Numbered from the stretch's first letter, positions 1-6,610 are shown. The stretch is 7,903 nucleotides of DNA from Paracoccaceae bacterium (GCA_007121115.1 SKMI01000150.1:1-7903); one strand, 5' to 3'. Numbers and translations are program-made. The notes: generated from the letters alone by a model not told the origin.

Positions 1-201
1 CACAGCGAAGAGCCTTGCATTGTAGAGTTTTTTTCGGTGTAAATGTTAATGACTTTGCGCTACGCCGCTTCGTCGCCAGAATTTTCGCCAATTCTCGGGC
101 GAGACGCCCATACAACCTTAACGGGCGATTAACAGGGCTGGCGATACGGCGTGCAAATTGCGGCGGGGCGTCCGCCGCGCATCGACATGGCAGGTATGAT
201 G
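1..201. other. Upstream control region of the left operon
   Basis: This stretch has no convincing gene and is clearly richer in A and T over its first 95 bases than the rest of the window. It holds a run of seven T at 28-34, a small dyad GAATT-N6-AATTC at 79-94, a short GC hairpin GGGCG-AGA-CGCCC at 97-109, and the CtrA-like box at 118-133. A weak sigma-70-like pair, TTGCAT at 15-20 and TGTAAA at 38-43 with 17 bases between them, is possible but not convincing. I infer that the promoter of the three-gene operon lies here; the transcription start cannot be fixed by eye. Confidence 0.5.
118..133 (+). promoter_or_regulatory. CtrA-type binding site, TTAA-N7-TTAAC
   Basis: The sequence shows TTAA at 118-121, exactly seven bases, then TTAAC at 129-133. 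This matches the full consensus of the alphaproteobacterial response regulator CtrA (TTAA-N7-TTAAC), with the two half-sites one helical turn apart. It sits about 70 bases before the likely start codon of the first gene, in a GC-rich genome where such a motif should be rare by chance. CtrA can activate when its site overlaps the -35 region or repress when it covers the promoter. No strong -10 is visible at the right distance, so the sign of the effect is unknown. Confidence 0.6.
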
Positions 202-876
202 ATGTCCCGATTCGTGATCAGTCTCGTTGCCATGCTTGGCGCTGTAAGCTCCATGCTCCTGCTGGGCCCCGAATGGACGGCAAACCAGCAAAGCCTGCTC
301 AGCCAGCGCAGTTTTGTCGAAAACATCGAATCGGGCGCGGTCGCGTCGATGGCGCCTGCCAGATCCATCCGCGTGCAAAAGCGACAGATGCAGAATTGCA
401 CGGACTGGCAATACAACACACGGCACGCGTTCTATCCGCCCGAAACCCAGACGCGCCTGGCACAGGTCTGCAGTGACGGTGCGGCCCGGATCCTGGAGCG
501 GACGCCGACAACCTCGGCGGCGTGGATGGCGCTGGCGATTTCGCACTGGAACCTGTCCGACGCGCCCGCCGCGCTGAAGAGCCTGGCCCGCGCGCAGGAA
601 ACCGGCAGACATGAGGGCTGGATGTCGGTGCGGCGGTTGGACATTGCATTGCGGATCGGGTTCGATGACCAGACCGAGCCCGCCCTGAGGACAGAAGCCC
701 TGACACTCGGCGCGCGCGAGATGCCTGCCCTGTTCGACGGCAATCGCATGGTGGATCAACTGGTTGGCATATATCAGCGTGCGCCCTGGGCGCGCGACTG
801 GTTCACCGAAAGGCTTGAGGAAGAGCCGCCCGGCATCCAGCGCCAGTTCCTGCGGCGACTGCGGGCGGCATCATGA
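202..876 (+). CDS. Membrane-anchored or exported protein of unknown function, TPR-like
   Basis: I do not recognise the family. The protein is about 224 residues from the start I prefer. Residues 4-21 form one hydrophobic segment with little charge before it, so it is either a signal peptide or an N-terminal anchor, and the rest should be periplasmic. C66 and C90 could form a disulfide there. Residues 92-150 are helical and alternate small and aromatic residues (for example ILERTP, AAWMALA, AALKSLARAQE), resembling one or two degenerate TPR helix pairs. The C-terminus is rich in Arg and Glu. In-frame ATG codons lie at 187, 196, 199 and 202. An AGG at 192-194 best fits 199 or 202, and nothing suitable precedes 187. 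It is first in the phosphatase/kinase operon, so a role in envelope polysaccharide is plausible but only inferred from position. Confidence 0.7.
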   Translation: MSRFVISLVAMLGAVSSMLLLGPEWTANQQSLLSQRSFVENIESGAVASMAPARSIRVQKRQMQNCTDWQYNTRHAFYPPETQTRLAQVCSDGAARILERTPTTSAAWMALAISHWNLSDAPAALKSLARAQETGRHEGWMSVRRLDIALRIGFDDQTEPALRTEALTLGAREMPALFDGNRMVDQLVGIYQRAPWARDWFTERLEEEPPGIQRQFLRRLRAAS

Positions 877-968
877 TTCAGGGCCGGACAGGGGCGTCAG
901 GCCCGCATCCGAAGGTATGGCGCCCGCTGCAGGCACATGGCCCGTACCAGGGCGGGCGGGCATGGTGA
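873..968 (+). CDS. Possible 31-residue linking frame between gene 1 and the phosphatase
   Basis: An ATG at 873 overlaps the TGA stop of the preceding gene in the ATGA arrangement typical of translational coupling. The frame runs 31 codons and stops at 966-968, overlapping the ATGG of the proposed phosphatase start at 962. The peptide starts MIQGRTGASG and has no recognisable domain, signal or membrane segment. No good ribosome binding site precedes it, so translation would depend on termination of gene 1. It may simply pass ribosomes on to the phosphatase start, or it may be chance. Confidence 0.25.
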   Translation: MIQGRTGASGPHPKVWRPLQAHGPYQGGRAW

Positions 969-1798
969 GCGGGTTCCTGCGCGGATGGATCGGGGGCGGG
1001 TCGCGGCAGCCGCCGGACAGTCGGGCGGCGCGCATCCTGTCGGTCCGTCCGATGCCCGCGGCTGTCTACGCGGTCGGCGATGTGCACGGCTGCGTCGCGC
1101 TCTACCGGGCGCTCGAGGACAGGATCGTTGCCGATGCGCGGACGCGTGATGCATCCGAGCCCTGCCTGATCGTGCTGCTGGGGGATGTGGTGGATCGCGG
1201 CCCGGATTCTGCTGGCATGATCAGGCACTTGCTGTCCCCTGCGCCGGACGGGGTCGAACGGGTCACCCTGCGCGGGAATCATGAAGAGATGATGGCACAG
1301 TTCCTGCAGGACCCTGGCGCGAGCCGAAGCTGGCTGGATAACGGCGGTGAGGAAACACTGATGTCCTACGGCCTCTATCCGGACCCCGAACACGGCTTTG
1401 CAGATCTTTCGGGCCGGTTCCGCGCGCAGCTTGATGCGGCCATACCGGACGCGCACCGCGGGTTTCTGGAACGCACACCCTACGCGCTTGAGGTTGGAAA
1501 CACCGTGTTCTGTCATGCGGGCATCGACCCGGCACGCGCGCTTTCGGCGCAACACCCCGCTGACCTGATCTGGGGCGATCCGGCCCGCATCGATACGGCA
1601 GCGCCCGGAGATCATCCGCGGATTGTCCACGGCCACGTCATCACCGAGGACGTGCTGATCACGCCGAAGCGCATCAACGTCGACACCGGCGCGTATCGGA
1701 GCGGCGTCCTCTCTGCCGTCCGGCTGACCGCCGACGGGGAACCCCTTGCCCTTTGCGTCGGGCAGCAGCCCCTCCAGACACGCCACAGCGCGCCTTGA
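962..1798 (+). CDS. PPP-family metallophosphatase (Ser/Thr protein phosphatase, PrpA-like)
   Basis: This is a calcineurin-like metallophosphoesterase of the PPP family, which uses two metal ions to hydrolyse phosphoesters. From the ATG at 962 it has 278 residues, a little above the roughly 220-250 of bacterial PrpA/lambda-type enzymes. The diagnostic motifs appear in order: GDVHG at 39-43, GDVVDRG at 74-80, RGNHE at 104-108, HAG at 185-187 and HGH at 223-225. All expected metal ligands (D39, H41, D75, N106, H107, H185, H225) are present, so it should be active. There is no signal peptide, so it should be cytoplasmic. The start is uncertain: 962 follows a G-rich stretch and gives a short leader before GDVHG, while an upstream ATG at 917 would add 15 residues. 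It lies 13 bases before the tyrosine kinase gene. Bacterial PPP enzymes can remove phosphate from Ser, Thr and sometimes Tyr; an ApaH-like nucleotide hydrolase is the main alternative. Confidence 0.88.
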   Translation: MVSGFLRGWIGGGSRQPPDSRAARILSVRPMPAAVYAVGDVHGCVALYRALEDRIVADARTRDASEPCLIVLLGDVVDRGPDSAGMIRHLLSPAPDGVERVTLRGNHEEMMAQFLQDPGASRSWLDNGGEETLMSYGLYPDPEHGFADLSGRFRAQLDAAIPDAHRGFLERTPYALEVGNTVFCHAGIDPARALSAQHPADLIWGDPARIDTAAPGDHPRIVHGHVITEDVLITPKRINVDTGAYRSGVLSAVRLTADGEPLALCVGQQPLQTRHSAP

Positions 1799-1811
1799 TC
1801 CGAGGTTTTCG

Positions 1812-3956
1812 ATGATTCACAGCACCCACATCAACGACCCACTCGCGCCGCCGACGCAGGACGAAAACATCGATCTGCGCAGCGTCATTGCCATCCTGCG
1901 CCGACGTGTCCGGCTGATATTCGTGACTGTGGCGCTGATCCTGAGCATGGCTTTCATCTATCTGGCGCAGGCAACCCCGCTTTACACCGCGCGAGCGCTC
2001 GTGCTTGTGGACACGATGCAGAAGAACCTGCTGCAGTCCGGGCCGGAAGCAACGCAGAACGCGCAACTGGCGTCCTCCTTCATCGAGAGCGAGGTCGAGA
2101 TCCTGCGCTCCGATGCCGTGCTCCTGGCGCTGATTGCACAAGCCGGGTTGATGCGGGATCCGGAATTCGGTCCCTCGCTGTCGCTCCGGCAACAGGTGCA
2201 GCAGGCCCTGGGCTTCGGAGAGGTCGAGATCGCCCAGGAGCGCCTGCTGAACGCCACCCTGCAAAGCCTGCGCAATGCGGTGACCGTAAGGCGGCGCGGG
2301 CTGACAAATATCGTCGAAGTTTCAGTGACATCGGAGGACCCGGCGCGGGCAGCAGACCTGACCAACACCCTGGTCGAGGTCTATATCGACCGGCAGGTCG
2401 CGACGAAAAGCCAATCCTATCTGGACTCGACACAGGTGCTGAGCCGCCAGCTTGACACTGCGGAAAACGCACTTGCGCGGTCGGATCAGGCGCTTGCCGA
2501 TTTCATCGATTCCAACCTGGACGAGCTTGAGGCCGAAAGCGGCTCGGCTGCGGTCGCCAGATTGCGCGCGCAGCTTGACGAACTCAATGAAAGCCGCCTC
2601 TTCGCGCAGACCGTGGCGGAAGACTCCATTCGCGCACTGCAGGTCGGCGACTGGTCAATGCTGGTCGCGCAACTGGAAGCCGAAGGGCTTGGCGCGCTGG
2701 AATTACAACGTCAGGCACTCGCGCGTCGGCTTGGCGATGTGGAAGCAGGCACGGAGGAAGCGGTCAATCTGCGCCTGAACCTCGAAAACATCGAACGCGA
2801 ACTGGAAACGCAGGGGAATATCGCCATTGCCGCGCTGCAGGAAGATGCGCTGGCCGCCCAGCGCGAGGCCGAGCAGGTGCGCGACAATCTGCGCCGGGAA
2901 CTGCTTGGCGGTGATCTGTCGGCCGAAACCCTTTCGCGGATCTACGGGCTGCAGCAGGAAGCGGCGATTGCGCAACGCCAGTACAACAGCCTGCTCAGCC
3001 GTATCCGCGAGCTGGAAACCGAAGCGATGGTCCAGATTGCGGACGCCCGGCTTGTATCGGCTGCGATTGCGCCAAGCAACAGGTCATTCCCGCAGACGCA
3101 ACTGGTTCTGGGCGCGGCGCTGGCCCTGTCCCTTGGCCTCGGGGTCGGGCTGGCCTTCCTGAGCGAATTCTACCTTGGCGGCGTGAACTCCTCGACACAG
3201 CTAACCAATATCACCGGCTCCCGGGTCGGGGCGGTCGTCCCGCGCATCACGCACACGAATGACCAGATTTCCGTTGCCGATATCGTGGTCGATTCGCCGA
3301 TGTCGCAGTTCCCGGAAGCGATACGCCGATTGCGCGCGAATATCGAAAGGTTCTCGCCACGGTCGAAGCGGGGCACGCCGGTCATCATGGTCACGTCAGC
3401 GCTGCCGGCCGAGGGCAAGTCCGTCATCACCCTGTCGCTGGCGCGGACCTTTGCGCTGGCTGGCAAGCGCTGCCTGCTGATCGATGCCGACATGCGCAAA
3501 CCCTCGATGCAGAAACTGACGGGGGTCGATGTGAACGCCGGGATTTACGAATTCCTCATGTCCAATCCCGGCGACAGCGAGACGACGGAGTGCTTCGATT
3601 TCGATCCGAAGAGCGAAGTCGGCATCATCTTCGGGCGTGAACGCTCGGGCCAGCCCACCGACCAGCTTGTCCAGTCCGAGGCCTTCCGGACCATCATCGA
3701 CGAAGGCAGCAAGAAGTGTGACGTGGTGATCATCGACACGCCGCCGCTGATCCCGGTTGTGGATGCCCGCTACATCGCCATGCAATGTGACTGCGCGATC
3801 TTCACCGTGCGCGCAGGCGAGACCAGTCAATCCGATGTCCGCTATGCGCATGACCAGTTGCGCGATTACATGCCCGAAGACAGCACCATTCTCAGCGTGC
3901 TCAACTTCCACGTCGGCAAGGAAAGCGACTCGAAATACTCGGGTTACTATTACTGA
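1812..3956 (+). CDS. Wzc/ExoP-type tyrosine autokinase and polysaccharide co-polymerase
   Basis: This is an inner-membrane BY-kinase that controls chain length and export of an exopolysaccharide or capsule through cycles of tyrosine autophosphorylation. It has 714 residues, normal for the fused proteobacterial form. A Wzz domain begins near residue 18; the first membrane segment is about 35-54, followed by a long periplasmic coiled-coil region (about 200-410), then a second membrane segment at about 430-451. The cytoplasmic kinase follows: an EX2RX2R oligomerisation motif (E502, R505, R508), Walker A SALPAEGKS with K536, Walker A' LLIDADMRKP at 555-564, and Walker B VVIIDTPP at 638-645. The C-terminus has a short tyrosine cluster (Y709, Y712-714). 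The ATG at 1812 has GAGG six bases upstream; a longer frame from 1746 would overlap the phosphatase gene and lacks family-like sequence. No assembly genes follow, so its polysaccharide locus must be upstream of the window or elsewhere. Confidence 0.93.
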   Translation: MIHSTHINDPLAPPTQDENIDLRSVIAILRRRVRLIFVTVALILSMAFIYLAQATPLYTARALVLVDTMQKNLLQSGPEATQNAQLASSFIESEVEILRSDAVLLALIAQAGLMRDPEFGPSLSLRQQVQQALGFGEVEIAQERLLNATLQSLRNAVTVRRRGLTNIVEVSVTSEDPARAADLTNTLVEVYIDRQVATKSQSYLDSTQVLSRQLDTAENALARSDQALADFIDSNLDELEAESGSAAVARLRAQLDELNESRLFAQTVAEDSIRALQVGDWSMLVAQLEAEGLGALELQRQALARRLGDVEAGTEEAVNLRLNLENIERELETQGNIAIAALQEDALAAQREAEQVRDNLRRELLGGDLSAETLSRIYGLQQEAAIAQRQYNSLLSRIRELETEAMVQIADARLVSAAIAPSNRSFPQTQLVLGAALALSLGLGVGLAFLSEFYLGGVNSSTQLTNITGSRVGAVVPRITHTNDQISVADIVVDSPMSQFPEAIRRLRANIERFSPRSKRGTPVIMVTSALPAEGKSVITLSLARTFALAGKRCLLIDADMRKPSMQKLTGVDVNAGIYEFLMSNPGDSETTECFDFDPKSEVGIIFGRERSGQPTDQLVQSEAFRTIIDEGSKKCDVVIIDTPPLIPVVDARYIAMQCDCAIFTVRAGETSQSDVRYAHDQLRDYMPEDSTILSVLNFHVGKESDSKYSGYYY

Positions 3957-4116
3957 ACGGGCGGCGCCTTTGCCGCACTAGGACTGCGGACCGTGGCACG
4001 GTCTACGCGCGCATGCGGAACGGATGAACATGCCGCGCGGTCCCCGTAACCGCGCATCCGGGGGCAACCACGGCAGGGTCTTCGCGACCTTCATGACTCA
4101 GCGTGTCCGGCGCGCC
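3957..4116. other. Convergent intergenic gap with GC-rich hairpins
   Basis: The kinase gene and the minus-strand antiporter gene end towards each other across this 160-base gap. I see three inverted repeats: GCGGC/GCCGC at 3961-3976, GACCGT-GGC-ACGGTC at 3989-4003, and GCGCGGT-N7-ACCGCGC at 4035-4055. None is followed by a run of T on either strand, so none is a classical intrinsic terminator. The third, with seven strong pairs, is the best candidate for a shared transcript-end or roadblock structure. There is no gene here that I can support. Confidence 0.4.
4035..4055. terminator. Possible bidirectional hairpin without a T run
   Basis: A perfect 7-bp stem, GCGCGGT at 4035-4041 and ACCGCGC at 4049-4055, encloses a 7-base loop. 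It lies about 80 bases past the kinase stop on the plus strand and about 60 bases past the antiporter stop on the minus strand, so it could serve both. The missing U-tract makes factor-independent termination unlikely. It may instead stabilise 3' ends trimmed after Rho-dependent termination. Confidence 0.3.
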
Positions 4117-5871
4117 TCAAGTCGCCCGGGGGACGGCATCGGTCGGCGTTGCGTCCGCGTCATCGGACAGCGCGTCGTCATCCTTATCCGCATCCTCCCC
4201 GGACACCGCCGCCGTGAGTTGCCGGACCGCGTAGTCGGCGGCGTCGTCGAAGGGTTTGAGCACCACGCTGGCGCCCTTGTGCAGCAACTCGTCCGCGTCG
4301 GCGACCTTCTGCACCGACAGGAACACACGCCCGCGATAATTTGCCGAGCGCAGCCCGTGCAGCAGCGCAAGCTGCGGGTCGGCCTCGGTCAGCGCGCCGC
4401 GGTCGCGCGGCACCGCCGAAACCACCGCCTGCACGCCGCTCAGGTCCATATGCGCCACGAATTCAGGGTCGGTGGCATCTCCGTAGCTGGCATCCATGCC
4501 CATGCGGCGCCAGTTGGTCAGCGCCTCGGGATCGAAGTCGATGCCGAGCACGCGATAGCCCTGATCCTGCAGCCGCGCCCCGATCCGGCAGCCGTAGCGG
4601 CCCAGCCCGAAGACGATGAAATCATGCCCCTGCGGCGCATCGCTCGCCTGGGTATCGTCCACCTCGCGGTGGGCGCGGCGGCGCTCGAAGATGCCGAGGA
4701 AGGGCTCGCAGATCTCGAACAGCTTGTGCGACCAGGTGATCATGTAGACCGACAGCGCAATGGTCACGAGGCCGACCAGCGTGACCAGGCCCATCGCCTC
4801 GTTTCCGACATGGCCGATGGTGATGCCCATGGCCATGAAGATCAACGAGAACTCGGAAATCTGCGCTACGGTCAGACCGGCCAGGAACCCGGTGCGCTTG
4901 CGGTAGCCCATGAAGCCCATGATCGCCACCACGATCAGCGGGTTGCCGATCAGAACGAACAACGACAGCACGATGGCCGGGCCGATCTGGTCGCCCAGCG
5001 TGGAAAGCTGGAGCGCCGCGCCGAGGTTGATGAAGAAGAACAGCAGCAGGAAGTCGCGCAAGCTGGCGAGGCGCGAAGAGATCGCCTCGCGGAACTCGGT
5101 CGAGGCGAGGGAGACCCCGGCCAGCAGCCCGCCCAATTCCTTGCCGAAGCCCAGAAAATCGCCAAGTGCGGCCAGCGAGGCCGCCCAGCCCACGGCAAAG
5201 ATCACCATCAACTCGGGCGAGCGGGCCACCCGCGACAGGAGCGGGTCGGCCACGTAGCGAATGAACAGCACCACCGCGCCCACCATTGCGGCGCCGCCAA
5301 GGAAGACCTGCGCGACCTCCCACACACCGCTGGTCTCCTCGCCCAGACCCACGCCGATGGCCGAAAGCGTGACCATGGCAAGCACCACGAAAATGTCCTG
5401 CACGATCAGGAAGCCCAGCGCGATCTTGCCATGCAGCGCGCCGATTTCCTGCTTGTCCGACAACAGCTTGACGATGATGATGGTCGAGGAGAACGTCAGC
5501 GCCACCGAGATGTAGAGCGACGTCAGCCAGTCCAGCCCCAGCGCCAGACAGATCAGGAAGCCGAAGAACGCGGTAAACGTGACCTGCCCCAGACCCGTCG
5601 CCACCGCCACCTTGCCGAGGTTGCGCACCAGGTTCACGTCCAGCTTCAGCCCGACCAGGAACAGCAGCACGGCGATGGAGATTTGGCTCAGTGTCTCGAT
5701 GAACTCCACCGACGACACCAGCCCCAGCGCATCGGGCCCCGCCAGCACGCCCACGGCGATGAAAGCCACCACCAGCGGCTGGCGCAACAGCAGCCCGACA
5801 AAGCCGACCCCGGCAGCCAGCAGCACCAACAGCGCGATTTCATAGAAGATCGAGGCGAAGCTGGCGTCCAC
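4117..5871 (-). CDS. KefB/KefC-like cation:proton antiporter with TrkA-N domain
   Basis: This is a CPA2-family inner-membrane antiporter, probably exchanging K+ (or Na+) for H+ in pH or osmotic homeostasis. It has 584 residues. Residues 8-380 hold about 12-13 hydrophobic segments of the Na_H_exchanger fold, with the Kef-type motif FLIVQD (transport aspartate D159), the TFSSTIIIVKLL stretch at 126-136, and AQISEF at 336-341. A cytoplasmic linker leads to a Rossmann TrkA-N domain at about 416-540, with the nucleotide-binding loop GLGRYG at 422-427 and an acidic D445 ending the second strand. The last 25 residues are a disordered Asp-rich tail. No TrkA-C domain is visible. The start is a GTG at 5869-5871, supported by AGGGAG (plus-strand 5878-5883) six bases upstream. 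It is monocistronic here. Glutathione gating as in E. coli KefB/KefC is not established by the sequence. Confidence 0.92.
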   Translation of the reverse strand: MDASFASIFYEIALLVLLAAGVGFVGLLLRQPLVVAFIAVGVLAGPDALGLVSSVEFIETLSQISIAVLLFLVGLKLDVNLVRNLGKVAVATGLGQVTFTAFFGFLICLALGLDWLTSLYISVALTFSSTIIIVKLLSDKQEIGALHGKIALGFLIVQDIFVVLAMVTLSAIGVGLGEETSGVWEVAQVFLGGAAMVGAVVLFIRYVADPLLSRVARSPELMVIFAVGWAASLAALGDFLGFGKELGGLLAGVSLASTEFREAISSRLASLRDFLLLFFFINLGAALQLSTLGDQIGPAIVLSLFVLIGNPLIVVAIMGFMGYRKRTGFLAGLTVAQISEFSLIFMAMGITIGHVGNEAMGLVTLVGLVTIALSVYMITWSHKLFEICEPFLGIFERRRAHREVDDTQASDAPQGHDFIVFGLGRYGCRIGARLQDQGYRVLGIDFDPEALTNWRRMGMDASYGDATDPEFVAHMDLSGVQAVVSAVPRDRGALTEADPQLALLHGLRSANYRGRVFLSVQKVADADELLHKGASVVLKPFDDAADYAVRQLTAAVSGEDADKDDDALSDDADATPTDAVPRAT

Positions 5872-5877
5872 GGTCGG

Positions 5878-5883
5878 CTCCCT
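5878..5883 (-). promoter_or_regulatory. Ribosome binding site deciding the GTG start of the antiporter
   Basis: Read on the minus strand this is AGGGAG, a close match to the anti-Shine-Dalgarno complement, six bases before the GTG. No in-frame ATG near the N-terminus has comparable support, and the protein from the GTG begins with the short hydrophilic leader usual in this family. Confidence 0.6.
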
Positions 5884-5991
5884 GGCAGGGCTGCGGTTGG
5901 CCTTGGTGATAACGCGAAGCGCTGCGGCGTACCAGTCCGGTCTGTGTCATCTGCAACCGCAACCGGCGCAGAATGCGCTCAAAACCCAATA

Positions 5992-6020
5992 TTGCCGCCT
6001 TTCGGACCGCGTGCTAGGGC
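5992..6020 (+). promoter_or_regulatory. Candidate sigma-70-type promoter for the acetyltransferase gene
   Basis: TTGCCG at 5992-5997 and TAGGGC at 6015-6020 are separated by exactly 17 bases. The -35 keeps the TTG core; the -10 keeps TA but is otherwise poor, as is common in GC-rich alphaproteobacteria. A start near 6027 would give a leader of about 43 bases to the GTG at 6070. The placement in the divergent gap between the antiporter and the acetyltransferase supports it; sequence alone cannot prove it. Confidence 0.35.
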
Positions 6021-6030
6021 GCGCCGGAAC

Positions 6031-6049
6031 CGGCGGACGGGGTCCGCCG
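6031..6049 (+). repeat. 8-bp inverted repeat (leader hairpin) before the acetyltransferase
   Basis: CGGCGGAC at 6031-6038 and GTCCGCCG at 6042-6049 are perfect complements around a GGG loop. If transcription starts near 6027, this hairpin forms the very 5' end of the mRNA. It could protect the transcript or mask the ATG at 6055, which lies only five bases past it. It could also be an operator dyad. Confidence 0.5.
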
Positions 6050-6069
6050 ACGGGATGCGGGGGACAGCC

Positions 6070-6552
6070 GTGCGGCTTGAGCCGGAAACAGCCGCCGACT
6101 GGTGGGAGGTCGAGGCGCTCTATGACCTGTGCTTCGCCCCGGGGCGCGAGGCGCTGTCCTCCTACCGCCTGCGCGAGCGCGTGGACCCGATCGCGCCCCT
6201 GTGCCTGACCCTACGGGACGAGGGTGTGCTGGCAGCAGCGATCCGTTACTGGCCGATCCGCGTGGGCGGGCGGCGCGCACTGCTCCTGGGCCCCATCGCC
6301 GTGCATCCCACGCGCCAGGGCGAGGGGCTGGGCGGATGGCTGATCCATGACAGTCTGGCACGCGCGCGGGGCCTCGGCTGGGCGCGGGTATTGCTGGTGG
6401 GGGATGCGCCCTATTACGCGCGCTTCGGGTTCCAGCGGCTGGACGGGGTGGAGATGCCACCCCCCACCAACCCCGACCGGGTGTTGGGCCACGCGTTGCA
6501 GCCCGGGGCATGGGACGGTGTCACCGGACCGGTTACGGCGGATCGGGACTGA
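6070..6552 (+). CDS. GNAT-family N-acetyltransferase, YhbS-like
   Basis: The protein belongs to the GNAT fold, which transfers acetyl groups from acetyl-CoA to an amine; its substrate is unknown. From the GTG start it has 160 residues, a usual size for single-domain members. The acetyl-CoA pyrophosphate loop is seen as HPTRQGEGLGGWL at about 79-91, with the Q/R-x-x-G-x-G signature at QGEGLG, and the later motif PYYARFGF at 114-121 is typical of the YhbS group (COG3153). I prefer the GTG at 6070 because GGGGGA at 6059-6064 lies five bases upstream; an ATG at 6055 would add five residues but has no free ribosome binding site behind the leader hairpin. It sits between the divergent antiporter gene and rimP. 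A much longer in-frame extension upstream to 4024 runs antisense through the antiporter gene and is not real. Confidence 0.85.
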   Translation: MRLEPETAADWWEVEALYDLCFAPGREALSSYRLRERVDPIAPLCLTLRDEGVLAAAIRYWPIRVGGRRALLLGPIAVHPTRQGEGLGGWLIHDSLARARGLGWARVLLVGDAPYYARFGFQRLDGVEMPPPTNPDRVLGHALQPGAWDGVTGPVTADRD

Positions 6553-6581
6553 TAGCGTCCTGCGCGCGGACCGATTGCGCC

Positions 6582-6610
6582 TTGCGTACAGCACGCGGGA
6601 TCGCTATATC
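6582..6610 (+). promoter_or_regulatory. Candidate promoter of the rimP-nusA operon
   Basis: TTGCGT at 6582-6587 and TATATC at 6605-6610 are 17 bases apart, in the gap between the acetyltransferase stop and rimP. TATATC keeps four of six consensus -10 bases, and TTGCGT keeps the TTG core. A second -35 choice, TTGCGC at 6575-6580, gives a spacing that is too long. Transcription would start near 6617, giving a leader of about 88 bases that includes the terminator hairpin. Confidence 0.5.

Noticed and set aside
1..34. T run at 28-34 as the end of an upstream gene's terminator
   Set aside because: The only stem before it (around 5-18) is short, bulged and nine bases away from the T run. A real stem could start outside the window but cannot be claimed.
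118..759. Minus-strand frame of 213 codons opposite gene 1
   Set aside because: The plus-strand frame has a plausible exported protein with hydrophobic N-terminus and operon context; the minus frame is rich in Arg, His and Gly without structure and would end in the CtrA-box region.
878..1786. A 302-codon minus-strand frame opposite the phosphatase
   Set aside because: It mirrors the phosphatase gene, whose catalytic motifs are intact on the plus strand; the minus-strand translation has no domain pattern.
1746..1811. Extended N-terminus of the tyrosine kinase from an ATG at 1746
   Set aside because: It would overlap the phosphatase gene by over 50 bases, and the ATG at 1812 has GAGG at the right distance and begins the normal Wzz-domain leader.
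209..1818. GANTC (CcrM methylation) sites near the start codons of gene 1, the linking frame and the kinase
   Set aside because: About two to three dozen such sites would be expected by chance in this window, so a few near start codons carry no weight.
4024..6552. An 842-codon open frame on the plus strand
   Set aside because: Most of it is antisense to the antiporter gene and its translation is low-complexity, rich in His, Gln, Arg and Glu, as expected for the complement of GC-rich membrane-protein codons. Only the last 160 or so codons, the acetyltransferase, are real.
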